Source: UBA6163 sp041753075 (GTDB lineage: Bacteria; Planctomycetota; Planctomycetia; Pirellulales; Pirellulaceae). Taken from it: 64,000 nucleotides of DNA. Positions 46,001 through 58,000 of the stretch are shown here, piece by piece; position 1 is the first letter of the stretch, and each line of letters begins with the position of its first letter. The position numbers and the translations under genes are program-made. Under the pieces are notes generated by a model. The model was not told where the DNA came from. It saw only the letters and a program-made list of their open reading frames with translations, and ran no database searches. The stretch covers positions 1 through 64,000 of the forward strand of contig JBGSVE010000010.1 in NCBI GenBank assembly GCA_041753075.1, read 5' to 3'.

Positions 46001-49000
46001 AAGGCGAAGCGATCTTGAGCACCGAAGTTGAACGCATCGAGGTCGATCGTATTGCTGACGCCGCCAAGAATTCCGACGTTGAAATAGGTGACGCCATCGC
46101 GGCTGACTTCAACGCGAACCGATTCGATTTCACCGGTTTCAAAAATCACCAAGTCCGGTCGCGCATCGCCGCTGCCGGTCAACAGGTTGTCGGTGAACTG
46201 GACGGTCAGCACACCGCCGCTGCCAAGCGACAACGTGGTGGTGCCATCAATCGGCTCGGCACCGCGACCTGGGCCATCGGGCGCACCAATCACCGCCGCT
46301 TGGTTCGCAAACGTGCCGCTGACACCGGTGCCCGCAGTGAAGTTGACCACTTCGTCGGCGAACGAGATCGCACCGCCGGGGAAATCAATCCCCGCGAACG
46401 TTGCCGGATCAACACTCGTGCCGCTGGAAATCACCCCACCGACAATCGTATTGTTAACGATCCGATCAAACGCCACGGGGTTGGCCGCGGAGGTTGTATT
46501 GGCGTTCGTCGAGTTGGCCAAGCCAGTGATGCGAACACCCGCATTTTGGTTGAACGCCAGGATGTTGCTTTGCACCACGACGCCAGGAACCAATCGCTGT
46601 GAATTCAACTCAACAAGATTGCGCGGATAGGCAACCACGTTGGGCGTCGAGTCCGCTTGGTCAACGCCTGTGGCGCGTGACTGCGAATCGTGAATCAGAT
46701 CAATACCCGCGTCGGCGTTGAACACGAAGCGACTGTTTTCGATCAGGATGATGCCTTGCTCGGTGCGATCGCGGTTTTGGTCACCACGCAAATTCAATTG
46801 GCTAACACCGGCCAAGACGCTCGACGGATCGAGAATAATCAGTTCGCCAAAGATGTCGATGATCGGATTGCCAAGACTGTCAACACCATCGGCGGCGACG
46901 GCGGCGATGTCGATCAACGAGCGCACCGAGGGGCCGTTAATGGCGGCGATAATCGCCTGGGCCACTGCGACCGTACCGTCGTCATCGGCTGCCAACGTGC
47001 CGCCAGCGGGAATCCCGATTCGCACACGGCCCGGCGACACACCCGTGCCCACACCGGGTGCGGATTCGAGGTCGAACTCGAACGTCACAGTGCTGACACC
47101 GTCGGAAATTTGGAACGTCGCACCGTCGACGATTGCCGCCGCCGGTTGAACGCGAACGCTGACGCCCGTGGACAATCGCGTGTTGGTATCAAACGTGCGG
47201 AACGGCGATGCAGTGGCGCTGTTGACATATTCACTGGCGTCACGAATTTCGAGTTGGTAACTGCCCGAGACGGTCGCGCTGGTTGGCGAAATCGGCGACG
47301 TCAATGTCGGCGATGTATCCGTTGTGAACACCGAGTTCGCGACTGAGCCGGTGACCAATTCACCACGTTCAGCAAAACCGATGATGAAGTCATCGATATA
47401 CAGACCTTCGAAATTGTTGTTGACCGCGCGAGTGCGTCCGGTGCTGCCAAAGATATCGCTGGAACGCGACCCCGAGACCGCGAACGGTCCGGCGCTATCG
47501 ACGGCCAATCCCGCCAAGGTGATCGAGGTGCCGAAGATTGGATAGGCCGACGTGATGCCGCTGGAGAATTGGCGAGCGATCGCGCGTTGCACTTCGATGG
47601 CGACTTGTTCGGCCGTCATGCTGGTATCGACCACCACCGCAATCCCGGCGGCACCTGGCGAACCCGCGGCCACAACCAAACCATCCGCTCCCCCGGAGGC
47701 CGTGATGCCGCCAGTGATCTGTAGTCGTGATCCCGATTGGACGACGCGCACGTCGGCGGCAATGTTGATCGTCGCGGTGTAGGTACCGGCGACACCGGGG
47801 TCACCTGAACCAGCAACCAACGGATTGTAGTTGACGTTCGAGTTGCTGCTGAAACCAATCACGACTGTTTGCGCGGACGTGGCCACGAACGTGGCCGTGT
47901 TGCTGATGACCGCAGTGGGATTGAGCGCGTTGCCATTGGTGTCGAACAACCGCACATTGCTGACCAACGATCCGGCGACGGTTGCCGCCATCGAAACGGT
48001 CAAGGTCGCACCGGCGGGCACATCGACGCGGTAGAGATCAACGTCGCCATTGGATTCGAGCATGCTGCTGCCCGAAATCGTCACGTTACCGCTGGTCGCG
48101 GGAATCTGCGTTGCGAGCGACAATTCATCGTTCGGTTCGACACTGGCGACAAGCGGCACCAACGCGGTTGGCACACCGTTGGTGCGAATTGCGGCGGCCA
48201 AACGCGTCGCGATCAGGTCGGAGCTGAGCGTTGGCAACGGCGTATCACCGGGCAACAACACACGCACATCGACTTCGCCCGGATTGATCGTGCGGTTGCC
48301 GTCATTGAGCACATAGGTCACGCCACCAACGATTGCGACAACGCGGGTCGCGGCCGTGCTTGTCGGTCGCGAGTAGAGCGTCGAGATTTGATTGCCCGAG
48401 GGGACCGACAACGTGGCACCGAGATCAATCTCGAACGTTTGGCCGCCCACGGAGAACGTTTGGCCATCGATGAGCGAAGCGCCCGCGACGGTGCGAAGCC
48501 CCAGCGTGCCATCACCAAACGATGCACCGGTGCTGAACTCGATCCGCAATCGCAGATTCGCTTGGCCAGCGAAATCTTCCAACGATACGCGAGCTTGACG
48601 CCACGAGTTAGTGCTGTCAAAAGTCGGCTGTACTTCGACATCGATATTGTCAGCGTACAATGCCGCCAATGCCGGATTGGTGCTCAACGTTGGATCATCA
48701 AACTCGTCATCAAACAACGACGATGGTCGCAACGCCAAGTTGTTGGTCGTTAGCAGATGCTCGACGCCGTTTTCGGCAATCGCATAGACGCGGAACGCAT
48801 CGCGCGCCGGACTGGTGGGATCAACGCTGTTGAAGTCTTCGGTGTCCAGGAAATAGTTGAAATACAACGTTGGCAAGTCGGCCGACGAGTAACCTTCGAG
48901 GCTAAACGGATTGCTTTCGATCGCTCCCTTGGCACCGCCGGGGAAGTTGTAAGTGTTGCGAACGCCTTGGCCGTCTTGGCGGGCAACGGCAAACGGACTG

Positions 49001-52000
49001 GTGCCGGCATTGGTGATAATGTCCGCGTCGGTTGTCTCGGCACCGAAGTAATAGCTCGCGCCACCGTTCGTGCTGCGTCGCGTACCGTTGTCGGTCGCGT
49101 TGATACCGTGACCGGCGTCAGCGCTGCGACGCGTGCTGACGTGGAACAGGTTGAAGTCGAGTGTGCTGAAATCGATACCGCGTTGGCCGGCACCGATATT
49201 GACGCTGGTCGCCCCGCCGGCGAACACAGGTTGCAATCGTCCCAGACGATCGAACGCGTACACATCGCCTTGCGAAGTCACACCGAACAACAATGGCTGG
49301 CCAAACGGGTCAAGCAGCGATGGAATCGACTGTGGCCCGGCGCTGAGTCCGGTGAAGTTGAGACCCAGTAGATCGGTCGCCGTGCTGACGTATTGGCCAA
49401 TCGGACCTTGGACCGCAGCACCAGGATTGTTTACGACATACAAACCGCCTAGATCCGAGACGGCGTACAGCGCGGTGCCGATCGTGGCCAAGCCGCGAAC
49501 GATACCGCCCGGCGGAACACTGGCCAGCGAGAACGAGGGATCGACCGTGCCGTCGGCTCCGTTCAACGTCGCACCGGTGAACGTCACAATGCTGCCGCTG
49601 GACGCTGCCGAAACCCCGGCCGATTGAATCGTCGTGCTGCCGTTGACCGCTTGCGTGATTCGAATCGCAATCGCCGCCGGCGTGTCGCTGACCAAGAAGC
49701 GAACGCTGGTCGAGCCCGAGGTGACGCCGTTGGTTCCGGTTTGGCGAGCCAGGCCGTTGGCGGTCAGGTTCGCCAAATTACCGGCGGTGACACTGCGATA
49801 GTTAACAAGGTTGCCGGCTACGGCTCCACCCGTGGCGGCGGCGACGGCTTGAGCCAATTGTGCACCGCTGAAGTCTTCGCGGACACGAATGATGTTGGCC
49901 AGTGGATCGGTCGAACCGGCCGCACCGACGACGGCCAAGCCGCTGCCGGCAACCGTGGGCGCAACCGTTAACGATTCGCCGCTGAGTCCAACACGACCTT
50001 GACCCGGCGTGGCGAATCCATCGGCCAAGAAGTCGGCACTCGAGATCGCGGCGGCCAACGATTGAGCCAGCACAACGCTCGACGAACCGACGACAAACGG
50101 AACGCTGATCGCCGCCGGGTTAATCCTCGCCGCGTTGGAGTCGAACTCGAACACGCGGCGTGTGCCGGCGGAATCTTCGATGGTGACTGAAGCACCGTCG
50201 AGCACCGTCGCGGCATCGATCGTGATGGTCGCACCGGTGTCCAATTCATAGACCACGGTGCCCGCTGGACTGGTCAAACTGAAGACCGTCCCGTCGATTG
50301 CGAACGCACCCGTTGCTGGATTGGGCGTGAAGTTGATGATCGGTCCGCTGTCGAGTTCAATGCGGAGCGCTTGAGCCCCGGCGCGAAGCACGAACGCATC
50401 GCCGTCATCAATCGTCGGCGTGGCTGTTCCGTCGGAACTAACACGGGTCGCGCCCGGAACGACCAATTGATTGCCAATCGGTTGCGAGGTTCCGGTGCCG
50501 GTTTCGATAAAACCGCGTTCGCGAATTTGTGTTCCCGCACCATCGGCGCGTTCATCGATCATCAACGTGCCAACGGTTCGCACTTGGCGATTGGGGGAGC
50601 CCAATCCGGTTATCGCACCGGTCTGTGGATCAAACGCGTAGATGATGTTTTGGAAGTACGCATTCTGCACCGTTGCTGGCACACCATTGATCGGCAGGTT
50701 GCGGTTGATCGGTCGATTGCCGACCAAATAACCGCGCGTGTTCGATGCAAACGCGATACCTTCGACCTGCAAACCGTCGTCGCTGTCGACGACCGTTCGC
50801 ATGCCCATTTGGTCCAACGCGGCGTGGAAGGTTTCCAAACCCGACATACCCAAGTTGGTCCGCGACCCGTCTTCGCTGTTAATCAAGAAGTACGAGTAGG
50901 CGGCGTCGAGGTCTTGGTTTACCAGCGTGCTGGGCAAGCTGTAGCCGAACAATTCGCCGTTGGGCAGGAACGCAAAGTCGTTGAATATGCCGGCTGAGGG
51001 ACCGACGTTGCCGAAGCTTTGGCCGGTGAACGGGTTCGCAAGGCCAACGCTGTTGCCGGTGAGCGTATACAGAATCACATCGTTGAGCGTGAACGGAATC
51101 GTGGACGCTTCGCCGTTGAACAACAGCGTCGTCGGCTGGGTAGCCGTCCCGCCGCCGGTTGAATCGATGCGGTCTTCAACGATGCGAGTAACCGAATCGA
51201 TCGGCTCCAAACGCAACAACGGATTGAGCGCCGCGGCGGCGGTGAATTGGTCAAACACCTGCGGCACTTGGGATTGATTGACCACCGCGATGAAGTAGTT
51301 ACCTTCGGCCAGCTCGGCCGCACCAATGTATGGATCTCGCGTTCCGCCGGACCCGCGTGCCAGGTCGCTGTTGTTCGTGCCGTTAAGTCCCGTCGGTTGG
51401 TCGTCGGCAATGTTGCTGTCGCCACCGACCAGAATCAATTGTCCAGCTCCGTTGAAAACATAAACCGCCACGTCGCTGCGTGCGAACCCGTCGGCGTAAT
51501 CGATATCGAAGATCGTTGACAGATACAACGCGGCGCTGTCACGCGTGATGTTTTGGTAGTTTACATCGAAGCGATACCAATCAACATCGGTCGCACCACT
51601 GAGCACACCGCCAACGCTCTTGGCCAAACGATCGCTCGCCAGTGGTCCCAGCGCGCTGGTGACTGACAGGTCGACGGCAACATCGAACAGGCCCAACGGT
51701 TGGGCGTTGTTAATCGTTTCGTTGTTGCCAAGTGTTTCAAATTCGTCACCAACGAGTGGACTGTGCAGCGGAGCACCGATGACTTGGACACCGTTGACGG
51801 CAAACCGCACGTCGGCGTAACGAATTTGCGTGCCGCCGGTTTCGTCGGTCTCGCCAAGACGAATTTGCAGTTGGTAGTTGCCCGTGGTCAAACCGCCAAG
51901 CACCGCCGCCGGGTTGGTCAACGACGCGCGATTGCTGCTGTCCGCCGCATTGCTGCTGCGCACTCGCACGTGGTAGATGTTTCGTTGGCCCGGCAATCCC

Positions 52001-55000
52001 GGCAACACCAAACGCATCCCTGGGTCGCGTGGATTGGTTGAATACTGGTCTTGGAAGGCGCTCGTCGGCGATCCGGCCGCGACGGGTAACAGATTGAGCG
52101 ATCGTGCGTTGGTGGGACTGAACCGCGCCGCATCGGGAACCAAACGATTGATGTCGCCGCGTGATTCGGCGATCGCATCGTCGGACAAAACCAGCGTCAC
52201 GCCGTTGGCATCAATCAACTCGACCACCGCATCGAGGCCCAAGTCGGTGCGATCGATATCAAGCCAAACCTGCGTGCCCGCTTGGCCGATGAACGAATAC
52301 ACATCGACGTCGCTGGCAACCAAAATCGATCCGTCAATCAAGAAGCCCAACCGACGGTTCTCATCGCCTGATTGCGGATTGGGAGCCAGCTCGCCCAAAA
52401 ATTGTGATTGGCTCGGGATGCGATTGGAATCACCCAACGTTGCCAGCCGAGTTTCCGATTCCGATCCCGACGAGACGTTGCGATCGTTGGCCGCTTCGCG
52501 AATCGTAATGCCGTTCCACGAGCCGACACCATCGACCGACGGTGGCAACGTGATCGGTGCCGGATTGGCGGGATCACTGGGCAACCATTCGACCAGCGAA
52601 GTCACACGCGAGCGGTTTTCGTTGATCGACAAAGACCACGCGAACGCAGTGCCGACGTCACCAGGTCCACGACCACCGGTGCTGTTCGCAAACGGCGGGA
52701 AGGCGGGGTTAAGCGGCAACAGGACATCGATCGTTCCCGCCGGAGTGAAGGCGGAGTTCTCGGCATTGATCGTATTGAGCAAGCGAGTGGCATCGTCCGC
52801 TGCCCAGCCAAGATAGTTGGCGTTGATTTGATTGATGCCGTCGTTCGTGTAGACGCCACCTTGGCTGAATCCAACACCCGTCGCACCGTCAATGATGTAG
52901 GAGCGGAAGTCCGATGCGCCCGGGGTGCCAACGCTGTAGAGCACATCGTCAGCGGCGGCACCGATGCCGACATCGAGGTAATTGATGATGTTGATATTCG
53001 CAACACGGTTCGTTGTTCCCGCGCGGGGTGCGGCGAACGAACCACCATCGACGGTCGAGAAATTTAACGTCGTAAACAAGCTGGCGCGGTTGTTGACAAA
53101 GAATGTCTCGGCGGTCCAAGCAAGCTGTTGGTCACCGGCGACCAACAAATCGATCAAGCCGGTGCTGCGAACACGGTCGGGCGAGATGAGCGTTGCCGGC
53201 TGCACGATCGTCGATGCGGACAATCGAATTGGCGGCGGTTGGATCGTCAAAATTCCGTTGATGACACGATCAATATCAACCAGCGTCGTGTTGAGGAATT
53301 GGAAGTTCTGCTGGGCCAACAGCGTACCGTTGTTGACCTGGATTCCCGTCACGCTGATGTTCGTCACTTCGCCACCGGCAATCGGCGTCGCTTGGAAGAA
53401 ACCAAGGTTGTTCGGATCAACATCATTATCGATCGTGGTGCCGTTATCGACTTCGCGATCGGTGCGATCGAACTGCGGACCAAGCGGCAACAACGGCGGT
53501 GGCGGCACCGTATCGGTATCGCTGGTCAACGTCGTTTGACGAATGCCGTTGTTGTCGGTATCGACCGCTTGCTGGCCCAATGGCGAGAATCCGGCACCGA
53601 TCGTGTCATCGGCCAAAGCGGTCAAAACAACCGGGAAATCCGGGTGTCCCACGACTTGCAGACTACCGCCGATGCGATCCGCGATATCGACAAATTGACG
53701 TGTCGCGGTGCCCAGCGAACCACCGGCGACAATCCCCGCAGTCCGCGCCGGAATCGCTGGCGTGGTCAACGTCGCGGCTACCGCAGCGGTGTTCTGGAAC
53801 TTGATCACCAAGCTGCCCCGCGCGTCGCTTTCGAGTCGCAGTCCACCATAGATGTGTTGGTTGGGGATCTCGATGGTGTCGCGGACGATGTGAACGACAT
53901 CGACGTCATCAAACACGACTTCAGTGGCCACTTCGCCACCGCGAACTTCGATGCCGTTAAGCGAATTGTTCTGCAATCGATTTTGCGAAATCAATGGACC
54001 ACTGTTGCCGATCGAAGCAAACTTATCGACCACACCGCGGCTGCGACCCGTGTCGGTAACTTCGTTCCAAACCAAGCTGTTGATGTCGAACGTCGCGACC
54101 GGACCTTGGCCATCAATGAAGTCGTTGCCGGAGATGATTGGTTGGGCAGCGCGAACGAATACTGTACCGCTGGCATTGGCGCTGCGGCCAACACGTTCGG
54201 GTTCGTTGACATCGATAAAACCGCGACCATCGGCGTTGCGTTCCAAGCGACTGTTGGCCAATCGCAACGTGCCCTGGTGAACTTCGAGCACGTTGAACGA
54301 GGCGAAACCGCCTTCGACGCGCGTCGTCCCACCACCGCCGGCGATGACCGCATTGTCAATGCTGGCCGACGAAGTGAAGCCAACATAAATGCCACCCCAA
54401 TCGCCCGCAGTCACTTCCACATCCGGTGGATCGCTGTTCGTATCAAAGCTGCCGCCGGCACCAAATCGCTTGTCGCTTAGACTAGTAATCACAACGCGAT
54501 CATTCGCTGTGCCTTCGGCGATAAAATCAGCACCGAACGTGACATCGATTCGAGCGCCACCAATCTTGATGATGGTGCCCGGATCAACCTTCAAGCTGGC
54601 GTCCAACCGCGCGACCAAGCGATCGGTCTCCGCTGGAATCGCAATCGTGCCGCTGGCGGCGACATCGGTGAATGTTGTGTCGGTGCCGTTCAATGTGGCG
54701 ACGCGAACAAAGGGACTGACCGTGCCATCATCGGCCACCATCGCGCGATACAAACGCCGCTGCGTAAAGCCACCGCCCAGCGGTACGATTGGCAATTGGC
54801 TGAGCACGATTTGGCCCGTTGCCGCCAACGTTACCGGTACCGTCGTGGCGCTGGCCGAACTTTCCGAAGTCGCCGACGAGAATGACAAACGATAGACATA
54901 AGTGCCCGCCGCAACTTGGCCGCCGCCGACCGACGGCACAATGCTGATCGCCAAACTCGACGGTGCCTGCGACGGAGCAATCGGTCCGCCTGCGGTTCCT

Positions 55001-58000
55001 TGGACCTGCAAGTTTTCCGTCAACACGTGAACGATGTCTGTATCGTCAAAACGTGCTTGGCTGGTGAGCGGCTGCAAGATATCGCCGGTCCGCGTGGCCA
55101 CGCGGATGAACAACCCGTTGACCGTATTGTCAACAATCGTGTTGCCGTGAATCTCCGGTCCAACGCGATGGACCGTCGGCGTGAAGGCACCATTTTGTTG
55201 AAAGAACGGTTCGTCGAAGCGAGTTTCCGCGAAGGTGTCGGGAGTCGCCGCAATCGCCGCGTCGGCGCTCAGACTAATATGACTGTTGATGATCGTGGCG
55301 CGAGTCAACGCCAGATCAACCGGTGCGACAGCGACTTGGCGACCATCGACTGAAACGCGACCACCGCCGTAACGTATGTCCGCGAATTGAATGTGGTTTA
55401 GGAAGACGCCTTCGTTCTCGCGATTGCGCCGATTCGAGTCGACGAAATCGAGGTCCGAGCGAATGTCGATGCCGCCCCAATCGCCAGGTTGAGGTGCGGG
55501 CGTCACGGCGGTCGTGTTGCCGTTGCCAATCGACGAGTCGTTAAAGCTCGTGAAGTAAACGCTGCCGGGAATCACTTCGCCAAACGAATCTCGCGCCAAG
55601 CTGCCGCTGCTGGTAACCAGCGACGGTGTTCCCAATACTTGAATCGAAGCGTCGCTGCGATCCAGCAATGGTGCGGTGCTGCCCACGCCGACACGCGAGC
55701 CGCGCAGCTTGAAAATCACACCGGCGTCAATCACCAATTGGACACCCTGCGGAACGTTCAACGTCGAACCGTCCGGCAACGCGACACCGTTGTTGGTGAA
55801 GCCGATTTGGTAGCTGAGGTTATCGGCCAACGTTTCGATGCGACCATCGGCACCACCGTTGGCGACGACGCGAATCGTTTGGCCTGGTCGCGCCGCGGCG
55901 ACTGCAGCGCCCAAGTCTCGGAACGGTGCCGTGATCGTACCCGAGCCCGCCGTCGTGGCTGCTTTGTCGACATAGATTGAATTGTTTTGATTCGATGGCA
56001 AGAACCAAAAATCAAACACGCCACCAGGCGTTCCATCGGCATCGCCATCAAGCAGCACATTGGTCGTGTCGCGGATTCCCGAATTGTTGTCGGTGCTGGT
56101 CGTGATCCGCAGTTCATAGTTGCCTTGGCTGCGACCGCCAAATCCGGTTCCGGGAATCACGGGGTTGTAATTGTTGTTGCCCGACGCGCTGATGCCGATC
56201 AAGTAATTGCCCGCCGACAATTGCATTTCGATCAACGAATCGTTGCTGAAGTAATCATCGTTCTGGGCCACTTCGACAAACGAACCGGTCGCACCGTCTT
56301 CGCGATACAAACGAAGCTGGGTGTCGAGCAAACTGGCGTCGAGCAATCGCTCGGCAAACGTTTGAATCGATACCGACGCGGTCTCACGCAGCGAGAAGCG
56401 AAACAGATCGACGTCGGTGCTGTCGGGACGATACAGGTATTGGCCGTTGATGATGTCCGAAACGCTGGGGTAACTAGGCTCGTTACTCGATACGAGCAAT
56501 TCAGCGCTGGTCGCGACCGTGGTCAAACCGATCGCGGCGGTCGCTGCGCCGCGCAACTGCGTCGCGACAATTTGTGACGCCGACGCGGGCGAAGTGTTGA
56601 TCGCGGCGACAACATCGGCCGCCGTCGATGGGTTGGCGACGTTGCTGCTCAGCGTCACGGTGATCGTGTTGCCGACGCGACCGACAATCGGTAGCGCATT
56701 GCCCGCGTTGGGATCAACCGCAAAATTCACAAACCGAATTAGGTTCGTATCAGCGCTGTTGACCGACAAAATCTCGAACAACGCACTGGGGTTCGTGCCC
56801 AAAGCGACTTCGCCGCGAGCGCGATTGAACACAAAACTGGTGCTTTGCGTGACCGGTTGTGGCAATCCGTCGGCGTATCCATAGCCCAATAATTGGCCGA
56901 TCGCCAACATCGCTCCACGGAAAAACTCGCCGCCGAATTGATCGTCGTTAGATTGCTCGAAATCACGGAAGTCCATCACGACAAGATCGGCGACTCCGTC
57001 CAGGTTGCGGTCGCGCGTAGCCACAGCCAAACCACCGGGCTCGCTCTGTACCGTCGGGTCCGCACCACTGAGTTCACCGACGGCGATCGAGAAGAACGCC
57101 GACGAGGCCGCGCCCGAAGGTCGCTCGATAAACTGTACGCCCAAGTATTCGCTGAACAACGAAAGAACTTCGCGAACACGTTCCTTCTGTTGCTCGCTGA
57201 TTAGATTGAAGTTCGTGACGCCAGGATTATTCGCCGTTCCACCTTGGAACGATGACACAAAGTCATATTGAATCGTCGAAATGCCGTTGACCGAATCCGC
57301 ACCTTGGCGGAAATAGTCCAGCGGTACCGTGCGAAGCAAGCGGCTCGGATCCTCGGGGCGAATGGAGCGCACACCCGCCGCGTCGGCTCCAGGGAATTCT
57401 AAGTCGTAGTCGACAACATTACGGACTTCGCTCTGCAATCGCACGGCGCGAATGCCGCTGGTGTTTGTCGCCGACAAATCGCCAAGTGCCTGCGCACCGC
57501 TGGCCGCATCACCCGGATCGGCACCGACCGAAACGTTTTGCGGAGCGCTGGGGATCGTTTGCGACGTGCCGATGCGCAGCCGCGCCGCGCCGGTCAAAAA
57601 ACCACCGCTGCCATTGGGCAACCGCGTTAACGGACCGGCGAAAGTCAACCGCGCAATGTTCGTCGAACGGTCGTAGCTTACCGAGGTTGGATTGACGATC
57701 TGCTGGCGATTCGCGGTCACCGCATCGTCGTTAAAAATCAATTGATAGAAAGCTGGGTTCTGCGCCGTCGCCACGCTCAGTGCATCGTTGTTGAAGTGAA
57801 CTTCGATGATGCCCACTTCAGGCGTCAACGCGTTGGACGCATTGCGCCGAATCGGTTCGGGAACCACGGCCAAAACCTGCGGTCCCAGGTTGATGTTGAA
57901 CCGCTGCGACGTGCTGACGCCATTGTTGAACGCGTCGCCGTTGACATTCGCCAGCGGTTGCGCCCCAGTGCCGAAAATCTCGACTTGATAGGTATCGTCA

